64,000 nucleotides of DNA from Synergistaceae bacterium (lineage in GTDB: Bacteria; Synergistota; Synergistia; Synergistales; Aminobacteriaceae): contig JAHDKR010000008.1 of the NCBI GenBank assembly GCA_018436785.1, positions 1 to 64,000 of the forward strand, read 5' to 3'. The notes beneath the pieces are model-generated. The model did no database searches, was not told the DNA's origin, and saw only the letters and a list, made by a program, of their open reading frames with translations. Made by a program: the position numbers and the translations under genes. Positions 1 through 7,126 of the stretch are shown in pieces (position 1 is the stretch's first letter; each line of letters begins with the position of its first letter).

Positions 1-53
1 CAGTGACACTGCGGGTATGAACCGCATGCTCTAGCCATCTGAGCTACACCGCC
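1..53 (-). tRNA. tRNA-Met (CAT), elongator, cut by window edge
   Basis: Read on the minus strand, the sequence starts with an acceptor strand GGCGGTG, then a D-arm of the form TAGCTCAG...TAGAGC, then an anticodon stem GCGGT/ACCCGC around a loop carrying CAT. The 3' half (T-arm and acceptor 3' strand) lies beyond base 1. The G-initial acceptor and the D-arm fit an elongator methionine tRNA, in contrast to the initiator next to it. It is the last of three closely spaced minus-strand tRNAs. Confidence 0.85.
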
Positions 54-57
54 AAAT

Positions 58-134
58 TGGTTGCGGGGGCAGGATTCGAACCTGCGACCTTCGGGTTATG
101 AGCCCGACGAGCTTCCTGACTGCTCCACCCCGCG
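58..134 (-). tRNA. tRNA-fMet (CAT), initiator
   Basis: The minus strand gives a 77-nt cloverleaf with acceptor CGCGGGG, anticodon loop CTCATAA and an encoded CCA end at 58-60. The acceptor begins with C opposite A, leaving the unpaired 1-72 position that is the hallmark of bacterial initiator tRNA, and the anticodon stem has the GGG/CCC run expected of an initiator. Only four bases separate it from the tRNA-Met downstream, so the three tRNAs are likely cotranscribed. Confidence 0.95.
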
Positions 135-146
135 ATAACCTATTCT

Positions 147-233
147 TGGTGGGAGTGACGGGACTCGAACCCGTAAGGGCCACTGCCCGGAGGATTTTAA
201 GTCCGCTGCGTCTACCGGTTCCGCCACACTCCC
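147..233 (-). tRNA. tRNA-Leu (TAA)
   Basis: The minus strand gives an 87-nt class II tRNA with acceptor GGGAGTG/CACTCCC, a long variable arm, anticodon TAA in the loop CTTAAAA, and an encoded CCA at 147-149. The long variable arm and the anticodon identify it as leucine. It is the first gene of the tRNA-Leu, tRNA-fMet, tRNA-Met cluster reading leftward. Confidence 0.95.
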
Positions 234-330
234 GCAAGCGACAGGAGCGATTCTACACCAAGCGTCGGCCACTGTCAATAGACGGCGCGAGGATCAGATA
301 GGAAAAAGGAAAAACATAAATTAATAATAT

Positions 331-1557
331 TTACTCTAATCTGGCAGGTGATCGATATTTCCTGAAGAGCACATTCGTCCTGTCTTCACCTACTGCAGCA
401 AGCGGAGGAACAGGCATTGCGCCGAAATCATCTATTGCACGCCGTATAGAAACGGAGGTGGTGATACGGAGATCGACGATTTCAGGAGCAAGCTCTCTTT
501 GTTTCCTGAGGCCTGTCATCAGGAGGATTCTGGGACGGATGAGATTGCGCTCGCGAGTTTCGAGTACTATGCCGTTCCGGCCATCCGAAAGTTCAACCAC
601 AGACCCCGGAGGAAAAAGCCCGACCGAAGAGAGGAGGGCGCGGACGATAAAGTGATCGAACCTGCCGAGTGCTGAGGCAATGAGCGAGGAGATTGCCTGA
701 TCGCTTCGTTTCTTCCCTTCTCCCTTCTCGGAGAGTACGTTGTGAAAGACATTGGCGACCGCGAGTATTCTGGCCCCGACCGGAATATTCTCTCCTGTGA
801 GTCCGTCGGGATAGCCGCTGCCATCCCAGACTTCATGATGAGAACGAACAAAAGAAAGAATGTCCTGGCTTCGGATTCCGGCATCCCGAAGAAGAGCTTC
901 CCCAAGAAGCGGGTGCGTTTGGGTGATTCTGTCGTCACGGAGCATCTTTAATATATCCGCGGAGTAGCCCGACGAGAGAATAAACGCCTTCCCAATATCA
1001 TGAAAAAGCCCGCTAATAGTTACCGAGCGGATAAAATCCGGCCATAAAGGAAAAAGGCGCGTTGCTATGTGTCCAGCAACGAGGGCCACGTTTACGCCGT
1101 GAAACGCGGCGTCGAGCTTTCCTTCGGCGTCCTCGCCCAATGAGAGTGTAATTTGCGGAATACGCCGGACTTCTGAAGCGAGAGTAGCTCCTACGGAAAA
1201 AAGGGAACGTACGCCTTCTTCACGAAGTTCTCTATTGCCGATGTTGGTATAAATGGCGCCCATTTGATGTGCGATGACCCTGGAAAGCAAGGGATTCAGC
1301 CGGGCAATCGGAGGAGTGAACGATGAAATGAGACGCTGGAACTCCTCAATCGTAACGGGCTCATGTTTCTTGACAGGGATTTTGTCGACCCCATGTTTTT
1401 GAAGCAATTCGATCGCGTCCGGACGCGTGGAACGCAGAGAATCGAGGTCAAGACCCGAGGGGAGCAAAAGGACTCCCGCAGGAGAAAGAATATCCCCGGC
1501 AAGAATTCCTTCTTCTTCAAAAAGACGTTCGACGACAATCATTTCGATGGAGTTCAA
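331..1557 (-). CDS. HD-GYP domain protein (putative cyclic-di-GMP phosphodiesterase)
   Basis: This 408-residue protein has a C-terminal HD-GYP domain. Visible motifs are HDIGK at about residues 186-190, HHE at about 240-242 and the DGSGYPDGL signature at about 245-253. HD-GYP enzymes hydrolyse cyclic di-GMP using a bimetal centre, and the key metal-binding residues appear intact. The N-terminal 150 residues look like a non-catalytic DUF3391-like or regulatory region rather than a response-regulator receiver. I chose a TTG start at 1557 because AAGGAGGG lies 6 bases before it; a longer form starting at 1629 lacks a good ribosome site. No transmembrane segment is evident, so it is probably cytoplasmic. 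Its target pathway is unknown. Confidence 0.88.
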   Translation of the reverse strand: MNSIEMIVVERLFEEEGILAGDILSPAGVLLLPSGLDLDSLRSTRPDAIELLQKHGVDKIPVKKHEPVTIEEFQRLISSFTPPIARLNPLLSRVIAHQMGAIYTNIGNRELREEGVRSLFSVGATLASEVRRIPQITLSLGEDAEGKLDAAFHGVNVALVAGHIATRLFPLWPDFIRSVTISGLFHDIGKAFILSSGYSADILKMLRDDRITQTHPLLGEALLRDAGIRSQDILSFVRSHHEVWDGSGYPDGLTGENIPVGARILAVANVFHNVLSEKGEGKKRSDQAISSLIASALGRFDHFIVRALLSSVGLFPPGSVVELSDGRNGIVLETRERNLIRPRILLMTGLRKQRELAPEIVDLRITTSVSIRRAIDDFGAMPVPPLAAVGEDRTNVLFRKYRSPARLE

Positions 1558-1622
1558 TTTTTTCCCTCCTTGATGCGCAGTGCGAAACATGAACTGGCAA
1601 CGCACACAACGCGCACTTATCG

Positions 1623-1651
1623 TTGACATTGACGCGGTAGAATGCTAGACT
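1623..1651 (+). promoter_or_regulatory. Predicted sigma70 promoter for the hisC-like operon
   Basis: TTGACA at 1623-1628 and TAGACT at 1646-1651 are separated by exactly 17 bases. Transcription would begin near 1658 and leave about 160 bases of untranslated leader before the aminotransferase. I saw no known riboswitch or terminator hairpin in that leader. The -35 box is consensus, so the call is fairly strong, but it rests on sequence only. Confidence 0.6.
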
Positions 1652-1821
1652 GCCAAATAAATACATTGTAACATGCTAAAGTCCAAGTGCGCTTCGAGCA
1701 TAGAAAGAGTTTTTGTGTTTTGAAGCAGATGGCATAGTACAGATGTTCCTGGAAATTGATATGGTATTCTCCTCTGTACGTCGTAGTTCAAAGATTCTCT
1801 TGCTGAAAATAGAAGGAGGCG

Positions 1822-2850
1822 GTGAACCCATTGCGCCGTTTGCTTGATAAAAACGAAAATCCGTTCGACCTCCCTGAAGAGATTAAGGCGCTTATCCTGC
1901 AAAAAATCGGGCGCGCGTCCTTTAATAGATATCCGGACCCGGAGTATGCAGTTTTAAAAGAGAGACTCTCCATGTATTGTGGTTTCTCCGCTGACTCTAT
2001 AGTTCCCGGAAACGGCGGCGATGAAATTCTCTGGATGCTTTTTTCCCGTTATGTCAAACCAGGAGATTCCGTGCTCGTATTTTCACCTGCTTTTTCAGAG
2101 TACTATCGCCTCGCAGATCTTTTCGGAGCCAGTTTATGTACCGTTCAAGCAGACTTAAACGGTGACGAACCGCGCTTCGATCATACGCTTTTTTTAAGCA
2201 GGATGGCGGAGCTGAAACCTTCGCTGGTCCTCGTGGATTCTCCGAACAACCCGACGGGCCAATCACACCCCGTTTCCTTTATCGGCAAGGCAGTTGCGCT
2301 TTGTGAATCAACCATTGTGATCGACGAGGCGTACGGGGAGTTCGCGCGGGATAACTGGCTTTCATCGATGCGAGGAAAGGTATTGCCTGCAAACGTCGTT
2401 GTATTGAAAACGCTTTCCAAAGCGTGGGGGCTTGCGGGGCTCCGGCTTGGGTACGCTGTTTGCGGAAAAGATTCGGCTTCAGCGCTGAATGCTGCCCGAT
2501 CACCGTTCAACGTAAATATTCTTTCGGGAACTGCCGCCGAAATTATTCTGGAGCATTCAGAAGTGATGCTCGCAAGAGTTAAACTCCTTTGCGGCATCCG
2601 GGACGGATTTATATCGCTTGTTAATCGCCTCCAGGGGTGGAGAGCCTTTTCGAGCGACGCGAATTTTGTACTTATCCGAGCTCCTTTTCCCTGGAGCAGT
2701 TTTGCTTCTTCTCTTGGAGATTTGTGCTTGAAGCGCTTCGCTCTTTCGTCCGATACAGAGGACTCAACATGCTGGTTACGTGTAAGTATTGGAACAGAGG
2801 AAGATATGGAGTCCGTCATTTCTCTTTTCGACACAATGCAAAGGAGGTAG
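1822..2850 (+). CDS. HisC-like class I/II aminotransferase (histidinol-phosphate aminotransferase family)
   Basis: A PLP-dependent fold type I aminotransferase of about 342 residues. The sequence shows KNENPF near residue 10, NNPTG at 142-146, DEAY at 168-171 and the PLP lysine in LKTLSKAWGL (Lys200), all arranged as in HisC. HisC converts imidazole acetol phosphate and glutamate to histidinol phosphate; the same family also serves threonine-phosphate decarboxylase (CobD) and aromatic amino acid transaminases, and no other his gene is present, so the substrate is uncertain. The start is ambiguous: GTG at 1822 is only two bases after AGGAGG, whereas TTG at 1831 is 11 bases after it. The gene is followed six bases later by the TrpR-like gene, suggesting one operon. 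Confidence 0.85.
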   Translation: MNPLRRLLDKNENPFDLPEEIKALILQKIGRASFNRYPDPEYAVLKERLSMYCGFSADSIVPGNGGDEILWMLFSRYVKPGDSVLVFSPAFSEYYRLADLFGASLCTVQADLNGDEPRFDHTLFLSRMAELKPSLVLVDSPNNPTGQSHPVSFIGKAVALCESTIVIDEAYGEFARDNWLSSMRGKVLPANVVVLKTLSKAWGLAGLRLGYAVCGKDSASALNAARSPFNVNILSGTAAEIILEHSEVMLARVKLLCGIRDGFISLVNRLQGWRAFSSDANFVLIRAPFPWSSFASSLGDLCLKRFALSSDTEDSTCWLRVSIGTEEDMESVISLFDTMQRR

Positions 2851-2856
2851 AATGCT

Positions 2857-3186
2857 ATGACTGAAAAATGGAAGGATAAGTTGACAGACCAGCTGTGCCG
2901 CGCCCTCCTCTCTCTAGAAACGCCGGATGAGGTCTACTGTTTCCTTGAAGATGTCGCTACCATTGGCGAGATCCGCGCTCTTGCTCAGCGGCTCGAAGTT
3001 GCCCGGTTGTTGAGCGAGGCGTACACCTATCCGCAAATTGCGCAGCAAACGGGAGCAAGCACTGCGACGATCAGCAGAGTAAAAAAGTTCCTTGAGTACG
3101 GCGCCGACGGGTACAAAATTGTACTTGATCGTTTGAAAGAGGCCGGTGAAGCGACGAATCCCGAAGACAAATCTTCCAAGGCCTGA
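2857..3186 (+). CDS. TrpR-like DNA-binding protein, YerC/YecD type
   Basis: This 109-residue protein matches the TrpR/YerC/YecD family: an all-helical protein with a helix-turn-helix around residues 57-80, where TYPQIAQQTGASTATISRV is the recognisable core. Members are short DNA-binding proteins; the Escherichia coli relative TrpR binds tryptophan, but YerC-type members are not known to do so. It starts at ATG with AGGAGG nine bases upstream inside the end of the aminotransferase gene, so the two are probably translated from one message. It may regulate this operon, but that is inference. Confidence 0.85.
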   Translation: MTEKWKDKLTDQLCRALLSLETPDEVYCFLEDVATIGEIRALAQRLEVARLLSEAYTYPQIAQQTGASTATISRVKKFLEYGADGYKIVLDRLKEAGEATNPEDKSSKA

Positions 3187-3207
3187 TCCTTCTTCTCTTT
3201 TCTAAAC

Positions 3208-3243
3208 CAGCAGAGGGAGCTCGAAAAATGCTCTCCTCTGCTG
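3208..3243. terminator. Bidirectional terminator between the TrpR-like gene and nth
   Basis: CAGCAGAGGGAGC at 3208 onward pairs with GCTCTCCTCTGCTG ending at 3243, giving a stem of about 12 pairs with one mismatch around an A-rich loop. It sits between two convergent genes, so it can serve both. Flanking T-runs are modest. Confidence 0.6.
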
Positions 3244-3255
3244 ATTTACATTTGT

Positions 3256-3960
3256 TTATTCTTGAACCGACGGGCATAGGTTGTTGCTGTGCAACGGGCA
3301 CTTCCCACACTCGGGGGTACGGGCGTGACACAGCCCTCTTCCGTGTTCAATAATGTTGACATGTCCTCCCAGAAAACGTCTCTCTGGAACCCATTCTTCA
3401 AGCAAAGGCTGTATCTCGTCGGGAGGGAGTGATTCCGCCGCCCACTTCATTCTCCGGCAGAACCTGGCGATATGCGTGTCGACCGGAAAGGCAGACATCC
3501 CTAAGTCGAAGAGCATCACACACGCCACGGTCTTCGCCCCTATCCCGGGGAGCGAGGAAAGATACTCTCGTACTGCATCGTTGTCCATGTCTTTCAATGC
3601 CATGAGCGAATACTCGCCGAATCTTTCCTTGAGTGCCGCGAGTATCTGGAGCATTCTCTCCGATTTTGTCTTTGCAAGACCAGCCGGGCGGATTCGATCG
3701 GCAATAGCTTCAGCCGATGCCGATGCCACAAGTTCCCAAGAAGGGAACGAATTTTTCAGTGCGGCGAAGCCCTTATCCCTGTTGCGATCATTCGTGTTTT
3801 GGGAAAGAAGTGTGAGAATGAGCCCGTCTAAGGGTTCTTCATGTCCCAGGCGGGGCTCGTTCTTTTCATTTCCCCACAGCTCTTCCAGTATGTCGAAAAC
3901 CGTGTCGATATCTTGCGGCCTGGATGGGGGCTCTTTCTTGCTATTCTTCTTCGGAGTCAT
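3256..3960 (-). CDS. nth: Endonuclease III (DNA glycosylase/AP lyase)
   Basis: A 234-residue base-excision-repair enzyme that removes oxidised pyrimidines and cleaves the abasic site. The helix-hairpin-helix LPGIGAKTVA carries the catalytic lysine (Lys143), and the following VDTH carries the catalytic aspartate (Asp161). Four cysteines (211, 218, 221, 229) at the C-terminus form the 4Fe-4S loop; the last gap is seven residues instead of the usual five. The N-terminus is extended by about 15 charged residues. The ATG overlaps the end of the Lon-like gene by 20 bases with GGAGGAG just upstream, so the two are probably translationally coupled. Confidence 0.93.
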   Translation of the reverse strand: MTPKKNSKKEPPSRPQDIDTVFDILEELWGNEKNEPRLGHEEPLDGLILTLLSQNTNDRNRDKGFAALKNSFPSWELVASASAEAIADRIRPAGLAKTKSERMLQILAALKERFGEYSLMALKDMDNDAVREYLSSLPGIGAKTVACVMLFDLGMSAFPVDTHIARFCRRMKWAAESLPPDEIQPLLEEWVPERRFLGGHVNIIEHGRGLCHARTPECGKCPLHSNNLCPSVQE

Positions 3961-6433
3961 CGTCTCCTCCTGCCTCGGAGTCTTTGCCTTTTTTGAGTTT
4001 TTCCGTCTTCTTCGCCCATTTTTTTAGCTTGTTCTTTACCTTGCGATGAATCGATTCTGCGGAAACTCCGGTAAGCGCCTCAATCCCTTCGTCGATCGTC
4101 GAGACTGCGCGGATGAAGAATTTCCCTTTGCTGACTGCCTCGATCACCGTGTCGTCGAGCATGAGATGCCGTGTGTTCTGCACGGGGATGAGTACCCCCT
4201 GCTCTCCGGTGAGACCGCCGTGTTCGCAGTACTCGAAGAAACCTTCGATCTTTTCGTTGACCCCGCCGATGGGCTGGATGTTCCCGAACTGGTCAACCGA
4301 TCCGGTTACCGCTATCCCCTGCTTGAGCGGAACCTCGGAGAGCGCCGAGAGGAGGCAGTAAAGCTCCGTCGAGGAAGCGCTGTCTCCTTCGATCCCGCCA
4401 TACATCTGTTCGAATGTCAGTTTAGCGGAGAGTGAAAGCGGCATATCCTGCGCGTACTTTCGCCCCATGTAGCTGGTCAGAATCAAGAGCCCCTTATTGT
4501 GGATAGGTCCCGTCATCTTGACTTCTCTCTCGATATTGACGACCCCGTCCTGTCCCATAAAGACGTTGGCGGTGATTCTGGAGGGGTGTCCGAAACGATA
4601 GTCCATCAGGTCGATGACTGAAAGGCCGTTGATCTGGCCGACTACTTTTCCCGAAGTGTCGATCCTGACCAGACCATCCTGGTAGGCGCGTGCTATCTTC
4701 TCTTGGATTAAATCCGAACGGAAGCGCTTTTCTCGAATAGCCTTCTTCACGTGTTCACGTTGAACAGTATCGGCATTTTCCGCTTTAGCCCAGGCTGTGG
4801 ACTCGACGATGATCTCCGTAATTTTGTTGAACTCCGTGGAGATTCGCCCTTGATCGTCGGCGATTCTGGCCGAACAGTCTATCACCTCGGCGACTCCGGA
4901 TGCGTCGAAAGGAAGCCCGTTTTCTTTTTTAAGGCACGAAGCGATGAACTGGGCCATCTGTTTTTCTGTCTCAGGCGTTCGCTCCATGTCGGTGTCGAAA
5001 TCCGCCTTGATCTTGAACATCTTCTGAAACTCCGGGTCGTAATACTGAAGCAGCGCATGAAGAAAAGGCGTTCCCACCATCACGACCTTCATGTTTATCG
5101 GTATGGGTTGAGGGCGCAGGGAAGAGACGGGAACGGCGCCGTACTGCTCTCCCAGGTTTTCTATGGTCGCTTCGCCGGTGCGGAGAATGCGCTTCAGCGC
5201 TTCCCACGACATGAAATTGAGCAGTACTTTCTCGGCGTCAAGGACGAGGAATCCTCCGTTGGCCTTCTGAAATGCTCCGGGGACAATTTTTTTGAAGTCG
5301 GTATAAAGATACCCTTGGCGGCTTTCGTATTCAACCTTTCCGCCCAAATTGTAGTATGTAGGGTTTGTCTCCCAAATAACGGGAGCGCCGTTCTCGGGAT
5401 CGTTGCAGACAAAAACGTTTACTGTGTACCGGGTAAAATCGATCTCGGCGTTTTCATCTTTGACCGCCGCCACAAACATGCCGAAGTTGTCAATGATATC
5501 TTCGGCAAGGGCGTCGATCCAGCTTCCAAGAACGTCGTTGCTCTTTTGATTCTCATCCTTGGAGGAATCCCCGTTCGTTCCAAACTTTTCTTTGATGTCG
5601 GAAAGATAGGGCATGATTGCATTGCGGCATATTTCAGCCTCTAGTTTGACAATGCGTTCCTTCAGTCCTTTTTCAAGGTCGCGGATCTTTCGGAGCGTTT
5701 CAAGCGTCTTTTGGGAAACCTCCTCCGATTTCTTCTGGAGACTTTTCTGTTCCTCCTCGGAGAGCGCCTCAAATTCTTCCTGCTGAATCTCCCGCTTTGT
5801 TTTTTCTCCGCTCTCCGTTTCTTCTTCCGTCAAGGGGATATTAACAAAACCCTGCGGGGTCCTCTTCAAGGAAAAACCGTTTTCAGCAGCCCAGGCCTTG
5901 ACTTCATCCATGAGTTGATTGACTTCTTCCTGAAACTCTTTGACGAGCTGTGCTTTGGCGTCTTCGTACTGACTTTTTTCGAACGCCTTACTTATCGATG
6001 TCTTCAGCTCTTCGACCATTTCGTCGAACGCCGTACCCATTTCTTTCCCTTTGCCTGCCGGGAGGTTGATAGCAAGTGGCTGCCCCGGGTCCTCAAAGTT
6101 ATATACATACACCCAGTCGTCGGGAGGAGTGCGTTTGCGAGCTGCTGTGCGGAGGCGTTCAAGAGCATACGTTGTTCTACCGCTGCCGGGATTCCCGAGC
6201 ACGACGATGTTGTATCCCTTGCTCTCAACTTCGAGGCCGAAGGAGATCGAGGATACAGCCCGTTTCTGACCAAGGAACTCCTCAAGAGGTGCAATTTCGT
6301 TCGTCGTTGAAATGCCGAGCGAGGCGGCATCGGTTTTTTTCCGAAGCTGCTCAATTGTGAGCGATTTGTTTTGAGCGCTCCCTGCTGTTATTTTTGATCC
6401 CTTGCGGGAGGGGTTCGTCGTGGCTTTTGTCAT
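3941..6433 (-). CDS. Lon-like ATP-dependent protease (AAA_32 / LonB-like family)
   Basis: About 830 residues. A Walker A motif GNPGSGRTT lies near residues 80-88, an acidic coiled-coil-like insertion follows, and the C-terminal third is a Lon-type serine-lysine protease. The catalytic serine is in GDSASS (about Ser685) and the catalytic lysine in GGVNEK (about Lys728); the 43-residue separation equals that of Escherichia coli Lon (679 and 722). The N-terminal substrate-binding domain of classical Lon is absent, which places it in the soluble COG1067-type group. The C-terminal tail is very lysine-rich then acidic. I chose ATG at 6433 because GGAGGT sits seven bases upstream; a start at 6463 lacks a good site. 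It overlaps nth downstream. Confidence 0.9.
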   Translation of the reverse strand: MTKATTNPSRKGSKITAGSAQNKSLTIEQLRKKTDAASLGISTTNEIAPLEEFLGQKRAVSSISFGLEVESKGYNIVVLGNPGSGRTTYALERLRTAARKRTPPDDWVYVYNFEDPGQPLAINLPAGKGKEMGTAFDEMVEELKTSISKAFEKSQYEDAKAQLVKEFQEEVNQLMDEVKAWAAENGFSLKRTPQGFVNIPLTEEETESGEKTKREIQQEEFEALSEEEQKSLQKKSEEVSQKTLETLRKIRDLEKGLKERIVKLEAEICRNAIMPYLSDIKEKFGTNGDSSKDENQKSNDVLGSWIDALAEDIIDNFGMFVAAVKDENAEIDFTRYTVNVFVCNDPENGAPVIWETNPTYYNLGGKVEYESRQGYLYTDFKKIVPGAFQKANGGFLVLDAEKVLLNFMSWEALKRILRTGEATIENLGEQYGAVPVSSLRPQPIPINMKVVMVGTPFLHALLQYYDPEFQKMFKIKADFDTDMERTPETEKQMAQFIASCLKKENGLPFDASGVAEVIDCSARIADDQGRISTEFNKITEIIVESTAWAKAENADTVQREHVKKAIREKRFRSDLIQEKIARAYQDGLVRIDTSGKVVGQINGLSVIDLMDYRFGHPSRITANVFMGQDGVVNIEREVKMTGPIHNKGLLILTSYMGRKYAQDMPLSLSAKLTFEQMYGGIEGDSASSTELYCLLSALSEVPLKQGIAVTGSVDQFGNIQPIGGVNEKIEGFFEYCEHGGLTGEQGVLIPVQNTRHLMLDDTVIEAVSKGKFFIRAVSTIDEGIEALTGVSAESIHRKVKNKLKKWAKKTEKLKKGKDSEAGGDDDSEEE

Positions 6434-6526
6434 AGATGCTACCTCCAGAGATGTCAATTTCATTGTTTGTATGCATTCACGAGAGAACAGATCTGTTTCG
6501 TTTTCGTGAGAAGGGCAAGAAACTTC

Positions 6527-7054
6527 TCAGCAATCGATCCCCTTGCGGGCAAGAATACCTTTTTGATAAGGGTGCCGGATTTCAATCATTTCTGTAATGA
6601 GATCGGCTCGGTCAATGAGTTCCTGCGGAGGATTTCTCCCCGTAAAAACGAGCTCCACATGAGGCGGTTTACGTCCAATAAGAGCTAGCACCCGGTCTAG
6701 CGGGACAAGCCCGAACGAAAGCGCGACATTCAGTTCGTCAAGAACCACGAGGTCATACTCCCCCGAAAACACCGCTTCGGCGCCGATGGAAAGGCCGCGC
6801 TCCGCCTCGCTGTAATCCAAAGGATCTATCTTGTCCGGATACACGTAATCTGCTCTCCCCGTCTGGAAGAGCGTCACTCCGGGGAGAAACTGAAGCCCTT
6901 TTGCTTCGCTGTACGGCCAGCCTTTCATGAACTGGACGACAGCGGATTTCCCTCCGCATCCAGCCATTCGAAGCACGATACCGAGCGCGCTTGTGGTCTT
7001 CCCTTTGCCGTGTCCCATATACACGTGAACCAAACCGTATTCAAGTATCGGCAT
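6527..7054 (-). CDS. cobA: Cob(I)alamin adenosyltransferase, CobA/BtuR type
   Basis: A 175-residue P-loop enzyme that transfers the adenosyl group of ATP to cob(I)alamin to make coenzyme B12. The family-specific P-loop GHGKGKTT is at residues 14-21, and VVLDELNVAL and VFTGRNPP match conserved CobA blocks. The start at 7054 is preferred because GGGGGAG lies five bases upstream; six residues of a longer form would have no site. No other cobalamin synthesis gene is nearby, so it probably supports salvage of corrinoids for B12-dependent enzymes elsewhere. It is divergent from hypF with about 72 bases between the starts. Confidence 0.93.
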   Translation of the reverse strand: MPILEYGLVHVYMGHGKGKTTSALGIVLRMAGCGGKSAVVQFMKGWPYSEAKGLQFLPGVTLFQTGRADYVYPDKIDPLDYSEAERGLSIGAEAVFSGEYDLVVLDELNVALSFGLVPLDRVLALIGRKPPHVELVFTGRNPPQELIDRADLITEMIEIRHPYQKGILARKGIDC

Positions 7055-7126
7055 TGTATCTCCCCCGTCCATCTATGCATTTCCCCTCCATATGCATTAC
7101 AATGCCTTCAGAACGGAGGTTTGTCA

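Noticed and set aside
4046-6310. Long plus-strand open frames opposite the Lon-like gene
   Set aside because: They lie entirely antisense to a clearly conserved protein and show no homology or ribosome site.
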